The translations under genes and the position numbers were made by a program. From contig JADFZQ010000002.1 in assembly GCA_015232455.1 (NCBI GenBank), positions 124,001 through 188,000 on the forward strand: a stretch of 64,000 bases of DNA, written 5' to 3'. Each line of letters starts with the position of its first letter. The first letter of the stretch is position 1. The notes beneath the pieces are model-generated. The model was given only the letters and a program-made list of their open reading frames with translations, was not told where the DNA came from and searched no databases. The DNA is from Desulfamplus sp. GTDB taxonomy: Bacteria > Desulfobacterota > Desulfobacteria > Desulfobacterales > Desulfobacteraceae. Shown here piece by piece: positions 50,652-59,901 of this stretch.

Positions 50652-51677
50652 TTAAGAGTTCAATTTAAATTGAATCTTTATTAAGGCAACACAGCCTACA
50701 GGGTTGCCATTTTGAACAGCAGGTGAAAATTTAGAGTGTTTTACCGCCCGAACAGCCTCTTCATCAAATCCCCTTCCAGCACCTTTTACAACTTCCACTT
50801 TAATTAATGTTCCAGAGGCATCTATCAAGAGTTTAAGAGTTACCTCTCCTTCAATGCCAAGCCTTTGGGCAACTTTTGGATATTTGGGCATAACCCGTCT
50901 GGCAAATTTGGGTCCACCCAATGCACCAAATTCTGCGGCTACAGGAGATAGCGGATTAGACATTTTATCTGCTTTAACCTCTGTGCTACTTGTATTGCTT
51001 ATACGTTTATTGTTTATAGCCGATAGATTTTCCTTGTTTAGAGAAACCGCTGCCTGAATATTTTCCGTTGCAGGTGCTGGTACTTTTTGCTTAACAACTG
51101 GTTGAACTATCTTTTCAGGAGGTTTTACAGGATTTCTCTTTTTTTCCGGCTGTTTTACCTTCTCTTTTTTTACAACCTGCTGAATCTTTTTTTTAGGTGC
51201 TGCCTGCTTCTTTTTTGGAGGATCAATTTTTTTGACTGGCTCAGGTTCAGGTAGCTTTACAATCTCAACACTCTCTGGCAGCAGTTCAGGTTCTGGTCGT
51301 TTTACTTCTTCAATAAGCTCTGGCAGCAGTTCAGGCTCTGGTTGTTTTACTTCCTCAATAAGCTTTGGCGGTGGCTCAAGCTCTGGTGCTTTTAGCTTCT
51401 CAATAGGTTCAGTCTCTTTTAGCTCCTCCACTATAGGCTTTGGTTGAGGCAATGGCGGCGGTGGAGACGGCGGTTCTTTGGCAGCTTCTGACCGCGTTGC
51501 TTTCTCAACAGGTGCAGATGCTGCCTGAGCCTCACACGTTAGAGCAGGCTTTTCCAGAACCAATAACTTTATTATATCTTTATCAGGCTCTTTTGGCATT
51601 TGTAGCACTGCTGGCTGAATAAAAAACACCAGTCCATGAAATGCCGCAGAAAACAATGCACACTGCCAAGTTTTCAT
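50652..51677 (-). CDS. tonB: TonB energy-transducing protein
   Basis: The 341-residue protein has an N-terminal membrane anchor (WQCALFSAAFHGLVFFIQPA). A long Pro/Glu/Lys-rich rod (about residues 60-225) contains near-tandem units around PELIEEVKRPEPELLPE. The C-terminal TonB domain starts ARRVMPKYPKVAQRLGIEGE and runs VTLKLLIDASGTLIKVEV to the end. It spans the periplasm to energise the two TonB-dependent receptors encoded on either side. The direct repeats in the rod region may vary in number between strains. Confidence 0.93.
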   Translation of the reverse strand: MKTWQCALFSAAFHGLVFFIQPAVLQMPKEPDKDIIKLLVLEKPALTCEAQAASAPVEKATRSEAAKEPPSPPPPLPQPKPIVEELKETEPIEKLKAPELEPPPKLIEEVKQPEPELLPELIEEVKRPEPELLPESVEIVKLPEPEPVKKIDPPKKKQAAPKKKIQQVVKKEKVKQPEKKRNPVKPPEKIVQPVVKQKVPAPATENIQAAVSLNKENLSAINNKRISNTSSTEVKADKMSNPLSPVAAEFGALGGPKFARRVMPKYPKVAQRLGIEGEVTLKLLIDASGTLIKVEVVKGAGRGFDEEAVRAVKHSKFSPAVQNGNPVGCVALIKIQFKLNS

Positions 51678-51720
51678 AAAAAAAGCCTTTTACCTTTATA
51701 GAAAATAGAAAGATAAAAAA

Positions 51721-53658
51721 TCAGAAAGCAATTTCATACCCCACCTTAAAAAGCCTTCCTAAATCCTCATAAACATAGAGATTTGATGCTCCTTCGCTCA
51801 AATCTCCAGTAACCTGCACATCTTCATCAAAGATATTATCAACTCCAAAGGTTACATAGCCTCTCCATGCTTTCACTTTGCCGTAAAAGTTGAGAGCAGC
51901 ATAACTGTCAAGATTTCTCTCTCTTGATGTCAGTATCTGGCAGTTCAAATCAAGGACAAGCGGTTCTGTAAGATATGAAAAGCCAACGCTGTTCTGCAAT
52001 TTTGGACCAGATTGATACTCAACTCCGCTTGTATCTTCTGCTGTAGGGTCAGCCCAATATCCAGCCGTGTAGAGCAGAATATCTTGCTGCCAGCCGCTTT
52101 GATTAGTAAAAGGAGAAATTCCAAACTCCCACTCCACTCCTGTTGAGGCATAATCTCCTGCATTAAAATAGGTTTGAGGATAACCTCTGCGGTCAATTTC
52201 TATTTTCTCGCTATATGCCATGTGAAATAGTGCAAAACGAACTCGTAATATATCAGTATCATATTTAGCACCTGTCTCATAAGTCCAGCCTTCTTCTGGT
52301 TTTAAATCAGGATTTCCAACCATAAATGAGCTTTCATAGTAGAGGTTGTTAAATGTTGGGGCACGAAACGCTTTGCCTGTGTTTGCAAAAATATTGAGCT
52401 GTTCATTTATCTTATAGGTCAATCCTAAACTTGGAAGAAAACGGTCATAATCAGGAGTTCCAGTTTCTCCATAAATAACCTGCTCTCTGAAGCCTGCCGT
52501 TGCTGTTAGACGTTCTCCAAAAGTATTTTTAATCTCCATAAAGAGTGCAGCATCATTTCTGTGGTGTTCCTGATACTGATTTGAGTAATCTACACCTCGA
52601 TGAATAAGGCTTGCTCCAGTTGTAAATCTCCAGTCTGAAATATTAAATTTGTAATCTCCTTCAATACCTGCGTTAAAATTGCGGTTATCATCATCTGGTG
52701 TTTTAGCTGTGTATTGAGAGCGGCGCATGATGTCATAATTGCCAAATATTTTTGTTCTAAAATCTGCTGTCTCATACCTGACATCTGCAAAGTGTTTGAG
52801 CTGGTCTTGGTCTGTTCCCTCATAAGCCTTTTTTGGGTCATCAAAAATTTTTCTAAAACCAGTTTTGTTAAAAGAGGCAAGATAGTCAAAGTAGAGATTA
52901 TCAAACATATTTGCATTGAGGTTTAGAGAATATCTCTCTGTAGGATCAGTTGCGTAACGGTATTTATTTGTATAGCTTCGGGAAATCTCTTCCTGTTCTC
53001 CAAGATGCTGATAGTTTGCTCCAATATTGACACCAGGACATGATGCTGAAATTGTGTGGTTCTGATACGACTCTGAACCAGCTTCAGTAGATATTTTTAC
53101 AGATTTTGCTTTATCAGTATCATCAACGACAGAAGAGTCATCACTCTTGACACTCTTTTTCTTTGTTTTTTTTGTGATGATATTGATAACACCAGACATT
53201 GCATTTGCTCCATATATTGTTGAAGCAGCACCTTTTAGAACTTCAATTCGTTCAATCTGTTCAACTGGAATGGTGTTAAGATCATACGCATGACCTGCTG
53301 AACCTTGAATTGGAACACCATTTATAAGGATCAGCTCTCCATCTTTAACTCCGCGAATAGAGAGAGTGCTGTTCATTCCTCCATGACTTGTGCCTAAAGG
53401 TCCATAAGCCTTGTAAGCAAACCCGCCAGAACGCTTTAAAGCATCAACAACATTGACAGCACCGCTCTCTTTCAGCTCTTCAGATGTGATTACTGTAATA
53501 AATCTTGAACTCTCCTTTTCTTGAACAGGAAAACGCTCTGCTGTTACAGTCAAAGTTTCAAGGGTTGTAGTGGCTCTATTCTCATCTTCAGCTTCAGCAT
53601 TTGAGACCATTATTAGAAAGCATATTGCAATTTTAAGGATATTTATCCATCTGTTCAT
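51721..53658 (-). CDS. TonB-dependent outer-membrane receptor, BtuB-like
   Basis: This receptor has about 645 residues. The signal peptide is MNRWINILKIAICFLIMVSN, cleaved near AEA. A TonB-box-like ETLTVTAERFPV precedes the plug (VVDALKRSGGF, GELILINGVPIQGSAGHAYD, QIERIEVLKGAASTIYGANA, MSGVINIITKK). The barrel contains NTGKAFRAPTFNNLYYES and NPDLKPEEGWTYETG and ends in a terminal Phe (FKVGYEIAF). The best guess is a cobalamin/corrinoid receptor because it lies between cobO and tonB under a cobalamin riboswitch. ATG 53658 is used (AAGGAA upstream); the longer frame from 53730 overlaps cobO. Confidence 0.9.
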   Translation of the reverse strand: MNRWINILKIAICFLIMVSNAEAEDENRATTTLETLTVTAERFPVQEKESSRFITVITSEELKESGAVNVVDALKRSGGFAYKAYGPLGTSHGGMNSTLSIRGVKDGELILINGVPIQGSAGHAYDLNTIPVEQIERIEVLKGAASTIYGANAMSGVINIITKKTKKKSVKSDDSSVVDDTDKAKSVKISTEAGSESYQNHTISASCPGVNIGANYQHLGEQEEISRSYTNKYRYATDPTERYSLNLNANMFDNLYFDYLASFNKTGFRKIFDDPKKAYEGTDQDQLKHFADVRYETADFRTKIFGNYDIMRRSQYTAKTPDDDNRNFNAGIEGDYKFNISDWRFTTGASLIHRGVDYSNQYQEHHRNDAALFMEIKNTFGERLTATAGFREQVIYGETGTPDYDRFLPSLGLTYKINEQLNIFANTGKAFRAPTFNNLYYESSFMVGNPDLKPEEGWTYETGAKYDTDILRVRFALFHMAYSEKIEIDRRGYPQTYFNAGDYASTGVEWEFGISPFTNQSGWQQDILLYTAGYWADPTAEDTSGVEYQSGPKLQNSVGFSYLTEPLVLDLNCQILTSRERNLDSYAALNFYGKVKAWRGYVTFGVDNIFDEDVQVTGDLSEGASNLYVYEDLGRLFKVGYEIAF

Positions 53659-53695
53659 TTTACGATTCCTTATATTTAACCTAAAGTTATGTTGA

Positions 53696-54217
53696 CTAAA
53701 ATTCGATGCCTTTTTGTGCCGTAACACCAAAATGGTAAGGGTGCTTTATCTCCTGCATTTCTGTTACCAAATCGGCTGACTCTATAAGTTTTTTGGGAGC
53801 ATATCGCCCTGTTATAACTACGTGGAGGTTTTCTCTTCTTGTTTTGATACAATCAATAACTGCATCTATTTCTATAAACCCTAATGTCATCAGGTAGGTC
53901 AGTTCGTCCAAAATAACCATAAAATATTTCTCAGAATTGAGCTGCTCTTTTGCCAATTCCCACCCTTTAATTGCTGCTATTCTGCTATTTTCCATATTTT
54001 CTGGTTCAAAGACAAAACCATTGCCAACATTAAAAACATCCAGCATATCAATGTATCTTTCAGAAGAGATAATTTCTCCATAAGTTGATTTATTTTTAAT
54101 AAATTGAATAAGACATACCTTTTCCTTGTGTCCCATAGCTCTGAAAGCAAGCCCCAATGCTGCGGTTGTCTTGCCTTTTCCATTACCAGTATTTAAGATT
54201 ACTAAACCTTTACCCAT
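53696..54217 (-). CDS. cobO: Cob(I)yrinic acid a,c-diamide adenosyltransferase
   Basis: The 173-residue protein is of the CobA/CobO/BtuR type and transfers the 5'-deoxyadenosyl group of ATP to reduced corrinoids. The P-loop is NTGNGKGKTTAALGLAFRA. The rest matches the family: VCLIQFIKNKSTYGE, YFMVILDELTYLMTLGFI, HVVITGRYAPKKLIESADLV and the terminal EIKHPYHFGVTAQKGIEF. In the cluster it would adenosylate imported or salvaged corrinoids in the cytoplasm. It is 18 bases downstream of the DUF2149 gene. Confidence 0.95.
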   Translation of the reverse strand: MGKGLVILNTGNGKGKTTAALGLAFRAMGHKEKVCLIQFIKNKSTYGEIISSERYIDMLDVFNVGNGFVFEPENMENSRIAAIKGWELAKEQLNSEKYFMVILDELTYLMTLGFIEIDAVIDCIKTRRENLHVVITGRYAPKKLIESADLVTEMQEIKHPYHFGVTAQKGIEF

Positions 54218-54235
54218 ATCAAATATCCTGTTGTT

Positions 54236-54598
54236 TTATTCAGGCACATAAACCATTGAACCATCTTCAAGGCGATAGGCAACGCCAAGTCTTGTTCCTT
54301 CACCTTTGGCACTCTCTTTAGTAACTTTTACTGCACTTATCTTTTTTCCATCTTTTTTTATAATCTCAAGCTGACCATCTTCAGCCTGTTTCATTATTGT
54401 AAATTTGCTATCTTCACTGAACATATCTTGCAGTCTATATGCTGAAAAAAGAGTCAAAATAAGCCCCACAATAAATACCAATCCAACATCAAAAAGATTT
54501 GCAACTCCGTTAATTGGGTCTTCATCTGTAAAGGGCTGTTCTCCATACGCCTTTGTCAATCCTTTAGTAGTGATTCTTCTTTTATTGAAATATCTCAT
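54236..54598 (-). CDS. DUF2149 membrane protein (ExbD-like position)
   Basis: This 120-residue protein has one membrane helix (NLFDVGLVFIVGLILTLFSAY) preceded by the conserved EDPINGVANLFDVG. The C-terminal domain lies outside the membrane and is lysine/glutamate-rich. The one-helix layout with an acidic residue just before or inside the helix resembles ExbD/TolR. It overlaps the ExbB-like gene by four bases (ATGA), so the two probably form a motor complex. In Bacteroidota haem-uptake loci a DUF2149 gene follows an ExbB-like gene in the same way (recalled knowledge). Its precise role is unknown. Confidence 0.85.
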   Translation of the reverse strand: MRYFNKRRITTKGLTKAYGEQPFTDEDPINGVANLFDVGLVFIVGLILTLFSAYRLQDMFSEDSKFTIMKQAEDGQLEIIKKDGKKISAVKVTKESAKGEGTRLGVAYRLEDGSMVYVPE

Positions 54599-55260
54599 GG
54601 CATTCGGTCTCCCTGTTCCATCAAAGCTGATTCCCTTACTGTCAGTTCAGAGATTATCAGCTCTGTAGCAAGCTCCATATTTTTTATATCTTCTTGAATC
54701 CAGCGGTTTTTAACAGTGTAGATGCAGTAAGCTGTCATGCCTATGGCAAGACCTACAACAGTAGTAGTAAATGCAATTACAAGATCAGAAGAGAGGCGTG
54801 CCATATCTCCTGTCCCCAAAGATGCTAAACCAGTACCCATAGGAATGAGGGTTCCCATCAAACCAAGAGAAGGTCCCAAGCGGACCATAATGCGGAGTCT
54901 GTCCATTGATTTGAACCAGCTAATCGTTGATTCCTGAACAAGATTTTCAACTTGTATATTTTGCGTATTTTGATCTTCAGAAATGTGTTTTTGATTATTA
55001 AGAATATCTCTGAGGGTAACTATGTAGTTTTTAACGCGGTGCGGCAAAGCATCTGCACTGTTTTTGCTGACAATTACAGAAGGAAGCTCTCCAGCAGAAC
55101 AGTGTTTTAGTCTGGCTCTCTCAAGCCACTCGGCACAAAATGACCCTGCATAGATAACTGTAAAGATAAATCCAGCAACCAAAAAAAAGAGTGTAGGATA
55201 CAGCAGTGAAGAGGAAATAAGGTAAATTGTAGTGCTTAGAATTGAACCAATGTTGAGCAT
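54595..55260 (-). CDS. MotA/TolQ/ExbB proton channel family protein
   Basis: The 221-residue protein has an N-terminal helix (YPTLFFLVAGFIFTVIYAGS), a cytoplasmic loop of about 90 residues, then the channel motif MVRLGPSLGLMGTLIPMGTG and LVIAFTTTVVGLAIGMTAYC. It is a divergent ExbB-like protein, distinct from the ExbB at 49952. Together with the DUF2149 and DUF2162 genes it probably forms a second proton-driven complex in the inner membrane. Which transport step it energises is not known. It lies 65 bases downstream of the DUF2162 gene. Confidence 0.88.
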   Translation of the reverse strand: MLNIGSILSTTIYLISSSLLYPTLFFLVAGFIFTVIYAGSFCAEWLERARLKHCSAGELPSVIVSKNSADALPHRVKNYIVTLRDILNNQKHISEDQNTQNIQVENLVQESTISWFKSMDRLRIMVRLGPSLGLMGTLIPMGTGLASLGTGDMARLSSDLVIAFTTTVVGLAIGMTAYCIYTVKNRWIQEDIKNMELATELIISELTVRESALMEQGDRMP

Positions 55261-55325
55261 AAGATTCTCCGTTTTGTATTTTTTATATATGTTAGTCTCT
55301 CTACTTTTTAATTTCTAAAATAAAT

Positions 55326-56120
55326 CTATTTATTAATGTTAGACATATAGCGTATGATTCTTTCTTGCATATAAAGATAACCAGCTAGAAAAAGTGAGCC
55401 AGCCGTTGCAATAACAAGCGTCAATAGTATTAAATTTAGACTGTTATCTTGGTTCGTGTAGCTATTTGAGGCAATGCTGTAAATCTCATCAAGCCCTGAA
55501 AATTGAGGCATGATTATTATTGAAAGCAGAAAGTAGGCAGAAATTGCGGTCATGGCATAACCAAGAAGCAATTCTGGAGAGATGTTAAGCCTTGCTTCTA
55601 ATCTGCCCATAAAAACAGCAGTCAGAAAACTTAGAGTTAAAAAGAGTATGTAAAATATTGATACTGAAAAGAGAGCTATGTCAGGAAAGAGAGCTAAAAG
55701 AAAAGCTGTAGAGACTCCAATTACAGTCATGCAGACAGGACAAGGAACGACTAATAAAAGCCAGCTTGGACTAAGTTGTGTAAGTTGATTTTCTGCTATT
55801 AAGGGTTTTGAGAGTTTTTTATTGAATTTTAAAAGATAAATTCCCCAAAACATAAGCATAGCTGCAAACAGAAAATGGATAACCATTCCTCCTTGAACAA
55901 ATTGCTGGATATTTTCTATATTTGCCATAATATCAATTTTACCAACTGCGGCAGCAATTGAATAAAATAGAACCGCATAAACGGCTGCAAACGCTGCCCA
56001 GCCCAAGAGTGCAGCTCTATTACCTTTTTGTTTAAGACGATAGTTCATTCCTAATCCAGCTTTAAAACTAAATATGCCGACAGAAAACAGAATCCCAAGA
56101 AACAGACTTTTTAACTCCAT
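55326..56120 (-). CDS. DUF2162-family putative transporter
   Basis: The 264-residue membrane protein has seven to eight predicted helices. The central motif SWLLLVVPCPVCMTVIGVSTA, with two cysteines in the membrane, is characteristic of the DUF2162 family; the N-terminal KAGLGMNYRLKQKGNRAALL is a conserved cytoplasmic loop. Family members cluster with corrinoid or haem uptake genes, so metal or tetrapyrrole transport is plausible. It is the first gene after the cobalamin riboswitch and terminator (56247-56535), so its expression should fall when cobalamin is plentiful. AGGAG lies 8 bases before the ATG. Confidence 0.85.
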   Translation of the reverse strand: MELKSLFLGILFSVGIFSFKAGLGMNYRLKQKGNRAALLGWAAFAAVYAVLFYSIAAAVGKIDIMANIENIQQFVQGGMVIHFLFAAMLMFWGIYLLKFNKKLSKPLIAENQLTQLSPSWLLLVVPCPVCMTVIGVSTAFLLALFPDIALFSVSIFYILFLTLSFLTAVFMGRLEARLNISPELLLGYAMTAISAYFLLSIIIMPQFSGLDEIYSIASNSYTNQDNSLNLILLTLVIATAGSLFLAGYLYMQERIIRYMSNINK

Positions 56121-56246
56121 AAGGTTTTCTCCTTTTTTCCCCTTTTAAACATCTTTGTTGTTACTAAGTTGTCAATTTTATATTTATTGCTGAAATAATC
56201 CTAAGGACTTTTTGTTGAGGCAGATTTCGCTGGCTGCAAAAACAAA

Positions 56247-56281
56247 AATCCCCGAATCGAAAACTACTCGATTCGGGGATT
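56247..56281 (-). terminator. Intrinsic terminator of the riboswitch
   Basis: A perfect 14-bp stem AATCCCCGAATCGA / TCGATTCGGGGATT with a 7-base loop is followed on the minus strand by TTTTGTTTTT. It lies between the cobalamin aptamer and the DUF2162 gene, so it is the expression platform: ligand binding should favour it and stop transcription. On the plus strand it is followed by CCCTTTTTT and may also terminate there. Confidence 0.93.
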
Positions 56282-56338
56282 CCCTTTTTTATCCATCGAA
56301 TGAAATGCACGTCAGCTTTGTCCGTAAGCTAAAATAAT

Positions 56339-56535
56339 GTGCTTTATGCTCAGGCAGGTCTTCTGACTTCTGGATCACTCTACTTGCAGCGTCTTCCCAA
56401 CCTAAAAACAACAGGTCAGTGACTTAAATGCTGCGTTCGTCCCCAATTACAGCGGCGGGCCCGTCTCCGATTCTCACGGAGTTCCCTATTATCTTTAGAA
56501 AAAGCGAGAATAAAAAACCGCATCTTCTAAAGCAC
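56339..56535 (-). ncRNA. Cobalamin (B12) riboswitch aptamer
   Basis: Read on the minus strand, the closing helix P1 pairs GTGCTTTA (56528-56535) with TAAAGCAC (56339-56346). Between them are the conserved aptamer parts: TAATAGGGAACTCCGTGAGA and ATCGGAGACGGGCCCGCCGC with TGTAATTGGGGACGA, AAGTCACTGACCTG, TTGGGAAGACGC, and the 3' core GTCAGAAGACCTGCCTGAGC. All are hallmarks of the cobalamin riboswitch. An intrinsic terminator follows. It controls the corrinoid uptake cluster running down to about 40085 or beyond. Its promoter should lie in 56536-56660, after the transketolase stop. Confidence 0.96.
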
Positions 56536-56660
56536 CTGAACAACTATCTTTGTAAGCATTAACTAAATTATGAGATCATGTCAACCAACAAATTAAATTT
56601 TTGATAAATTTAACGATTTGACGATTTTTTTAAAACTTTAACAAAACTTTAAAATCTTAT

Positions 56661-58814
56661 TCAACAAGATTCAACAAGAGCTTTTGCCTGTTCAACAATA
56701 TTTTTTGTGTTTATTCCATACTCATCAAGCACCTTTTCACCTGGGGCAGATGCACCAAATTTATTGATTCCAATAACTTTTCCACTATCACCAACATAAC
56801 GCTCCCAACCCATTGTAATACCAGCTTCAACAGCAACTCTTCTCTTTATATCATGTGGCAAAATTCTCTCACGATATGATGCAGGTGCTTTCTCAAAAAG
56901 CTCCCAGCTTGGCATACTTACAACTCTTGCATTTATACCATTTTTTTCAAGCTCAATTGCGGCATTAACGCAAAGATGTACCTCTGAGCCAGAGGCAATA
57001 AGAATAATATCAATCTCATTTTTATTAGTCGAATTCGTGCAGCCACCCGCATTTGTGGCATCTCTATCCTTGATACCATTGCCTGCACATTTGTCGTCCA
57101 CATCTTTCAGTATATATGCACCATAACGCAAAGAACCATCTTTACCCGTTTTATCTCTATCTAAAATCGGGAGATTTTGGCGGCTTAGTATTAAAGCAGT
57201 TGGAGCATCAAGAGTAGTTAATGCAACTCTCCAAGCATCTGCTGTCTCGTTGCCATCTGCTGGACGAATCACATTAAGATTGGGGATTGCCCTTAAAGAT
57301 GCAACATGCTCAATCGGCTGATGTGTTGGTCCATCTTCTCCAACTGCCACGCTGTCATGGGTAAAAACATAAATAATTGGCAGTTTCATCAAAGATGCAA
57401 CTCTTACTGCTGGTCTAACATAATCGGCAAAAACAAGAAATGTTCCGCCATAAGGACGGATACCGCCATGAAGATACATACCAGACATAATTGCACCCAT
57501 TGCATGTTCACGAACACCAAAACGGATATTTCTACCCTGATAAGACTCTTTTTGGAAATCTGACAAACCTGCAAGATAAGTGTTATTTGATGGGGCTAAA
57601 TCAGCAGAACCACCCATTAAAACAGGCAAGTTTTTTGCAATTGCGTTTAAAACTTTACCAGAAGCTGCACGAGTTGCAATTGGTTTATCTTGTGTTGTAA
57701 AAGCAGGTATTTGACTATCCCAACCATCTGTTAAATAGCCACTTATAGCATCGGCAAATTGACCTGCAAGTTCAGGAAATTCAGATTTATAACTATCAAA
57801 AACTTCTTGCCACTTCTGCTCTTTAGCCTCTCCTTTTTCTACAACTTTACGACATTCGGTTAAAACCTCATCTGGCACATAAAAATCTTTATCTACAGGA
57901 ACTCCATAAAACTCTTTCACCAATTTGATCTCATCTGCTCCAAGTGGTGAACCGTGTGCCGCAGATGTTCCTTGTTTATTTGGGCTTCCGTAGGCAATTT
58001 TGGTTTTAATTTTTATAAGAGATGGCTTTGCTGTCTCTTTTTGAGCCTCTTCAATTGCTGCCCCAATTGCACAGGTATCATTGCCATCAGGAACAACTAT
58101 AACTTGCCAATTCATCGCCTCAAATTTTGCTTTTACATCTTCTGTAAATGCAATTGATGTGCTTCCTTCAATTGAGATAGAGTTATCATCGTAAAGGCAG
58201 ATAAGTTTGCCAAGCCCTAAATGTCCAGCAAGCGAGATAGCCTCACTTGCAACACCTTCCATTAAATCTCCATCTCCGCACATTACGTAAGTGAAATGGT
58301 TTATAATCTCTCCTTGTTGGATATTTTCAGCGTCTATAGTGGAATCTGATTTTTTAGATATATCAACATTAAATCGTGCAGCAAGATGACGCTCTGCCAT
58401 AGCCATACCAACTGCATTTGCAATTCCCTGCCCAAGTGGTCCTGTTGTTGTTTCAACTCCTGGTGTATGACCAAATTCAGGGTGACCTGGGGTTCTGCTG
58501 CCCCATTGTCTGAAATTTTTAAGGTCATCAAGGGTCAAACCATAGCCATCAAGATAGAGCATACTGTATAGCAACATAGAGGCATGTCCGCCAGATAGGA
58601 CAAACCTATCACGGTCAACCCATGCTGGATTTGCCGGGTTATGCTTCATATACCTATTCCAAAGCACAAAAGCAGTTGGTGCAAGCCCCATTGGAGCACC
58701 AGGGTGTCCTGAATTTGCCTTTTGAATTGCGTCAATTGATAAGGTTCTTATGGTGTTAATACATAGTTGTTCAAGGTTTTTGTCTATTTTGAATTGTTCC
58801 ACGGCACAAACCAT
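56661..58814 (-). CDS. tkt: Transketolase
   Basis: Transketolase moves two-carbon units in the pentose phosphate pathway using thiamine diphosphate. The 717-residue protein has all key regions: [33 protein letters not shown], ThDP motif [20 protein letters not shown] ending in [25 protein letters not shown], and [20 protein letters not shown] in the pyrimidine domain. About 25 extra residues ([20 protein letters not shown] region, near 590-615) lie before the C-terminal domain ([19 protein letters not shown]). AGGAG lies 8 bases before the ATG. It is transcribed toward the riboswitch but is not part of the cobalamin regulon. Confidence 0.96.
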   Translation of the reverse strand: MVCAVEQFKIDKNLEQLCINTIRTLSIDAIQKANSGHPGAPMGLAPTAFVLWNRYMKHNPANPAWVDRDRFVLSGGHASMLLYSMLYLDGYGLTLDDLKNFRQWGSRTPGHPEFGHTPGVETTTGPLGQGIANAVGMAMAERHLAARFNVDISKKSDSTIDAENIQQGEIINHFTYVMCGDGDLMEGVASEAISLAGHLGLGKLICLYDDNSISIEGSTSIAFTEDVKAKFEAMNWQVIVVPDGNDTCAIGAAIEEAQKETAKPSLIKIKTKIAYGSPNKQGTSAAHGSPLGADEIKLVKEFYGVPVDKDFYVPDEVLTECRKVVEKGEAKEQKWQEVFDSYKSEFPELAGQFADAISGYLTDGWDSQIPAFTTQDKPIATRAASGKVLNAIAKNLPVLMGGSADLAPSNNTYLAGLSDFQKESYQGRNIRFGVREHAMGAIMSGMYLHGGIRPYGGTFLVFADYVRPAVRVASLMKLPIIYVFTHDSVAVGEDGPTHQPIEHVASLRAIPNLNVIRPADGNETADAWRVALTTLDAPTALILSRQNLPILDRDKTGKDGSLRYGAYILKDVDDKCAGNGIKDRDATNAGGCTNSTNKNEIDIILIASGSEVHLCVNAAIELEKNGINARVVSMPSWELFEKAPASYRERILPHDIKRRVAVEAGITMGWERYVGDSGKVIGINKFGASAPGEKVLDEYGINTKNIVEQAKALVESC

Positions 58815-58971
58815 TGTCTTTCTCCTGTTTGGTTAAAATTTTTTATCATTATCAGCTTCACTCACTATTATCTATAAAAGAGATAGTAAGTTTAATTTTG
58901 GTCAAATTATTTTTACTTGCTATTGCTGATTATCAGAAATTGAATGAATTGGACAGCTTTAAAAAGTCAGT

Positions 58972-59367
58972 TTAACAGCTAATTCTTTTAATACCGGGAC
59001 ATTCACAAATTAACTTGTCTATATTCCTCTTAAAGTATTCCCAGAATGGAAAAGTCTGACATTGAAAGGGTCTTACTTTATAAATTGAACATCTATTGTA
59101 GTTATCAAGAAAGATGCAGCGATACTCTCTGCCATCAAAACATTCACGGATAGAATAGCGATTTTCTCTTTTCTCAAAGAACTTATTTACTCCATCAAAT
59201 ATATTAATTTCTAACATGTTGCATATATTGCGTATATCGATAGCATTAACCCATACATTCCCAGAAATACCACTACAACATTTAGCTGAACATGAGCTGC
59301 AAGCTATTTGATTAAATTCAAATGGAAATCCATCTTTGTTTATTATAGAGGTTGTATTTTTAGACAT
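58972..59367 (-). CDS. YkgJ-family cysteine-cluster protein
   Basis: This 131-residue protein has the cysteine pattern of the YkgJ/UPF0153 family: ACSSCSAKCCSG at residues 22-33, EYRCIFLDNYNRCSIYKVRP and FQCQTFPFWEYF in the second half. Family members are thought to bind zinc or an Fe-S cluster; the function is not known. There is no signal peptide. It lies alone between transketolase and a 534-base intergenic region. Confidence 0.83.
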   Translation of the reverse strand: MSKNTTSIINKDGFPFEFNQIACSSCSAKCCSGISGNVWVNAIDIRNICNMLEINIFDGVNKFFEKRENRYSIRECFDGREYRCIFLDNYNRCSIYKVRPFQCQTFPFWEYFKRNIDKLICECPGIKRISC

Positions 59368-59901
59368 AAAAAGTTCTCTAATTATTTGTCAATATGAAAA
59401 GTGTGAAACTAAAAACAGACATATTATACTCATTAATTTGACCTCCTACAAAACCGATTCTCTATCTAAATAAACACAACGGGTCAATTCAAGTTTTGCA
59501 GGAACTCTATTCAAGAAAATTTAAGAAAATAACTGAACCTCTACGTAAATTCAAGTATCATGGTTATATTTTGTCCAAATACCAGTATAAAATTTCACAT
59601 TTAAAATAATAGCAACATATAGGCAATATCTATAGTTTATCTAATAATATAATTGGATAATCAATTTGATTATTTACCAGCTTATGTAATAATTTTTAAT
59701 AAATTTCTATACGTTATCTTGTTCAGACATTTTCAATTCGGAATAATCTTGAGGTTATTTAAAGCTAATGGGACTATGGACTCTTTCAATGTATCAAACA
59801 CAATACCATCACTGACGGCTTTTTAATAATGCTGCCCGTGCATGGCAGCTTCAACCACGATAAATAGTTGTAATAACTATAGTTGGAGGAGTTTTTTTAT
59901 T
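59368..59901. other. Intergenic region before the HdrD-like gene
   Basis: No gene is seen in these 534 AT-rich bases. They contain the third MITE-like repeat (59436-59511) and a short hairpin GCTGCC/GGCAGC (about 59831-59848). The promoter of the hdr genes is expected here. GGAGGAG precedes the ATG at 59902. Confidence 0.55.
59436..59511 (+). repeat. MITE-like repeat, copy 3
   Basis: The copy reads ATTTGACCTCCTACAAAACC at the start and CAATTCAAGTTTTGCAGGAA followed by CTCTATT at the end, matching the copy at 2114-2188 closely at both ends (76 against 75 bp) with a diverged middle. Confidence 0.65.

Noticed and set aside
51232-51447. Plus-strand serine/glycine repeat frame opposite tonB
   Set aside because: It is the antisense reading of the Pro/Glu/Lys-rich TonB rod, a common artefact.
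56247-56281. Long hairpin considered as a transposon end or attachment site
   Set aside because: The perfect stem with a T-run right after the cobalamin aptamer is fully explained as the riboswitch terminator.
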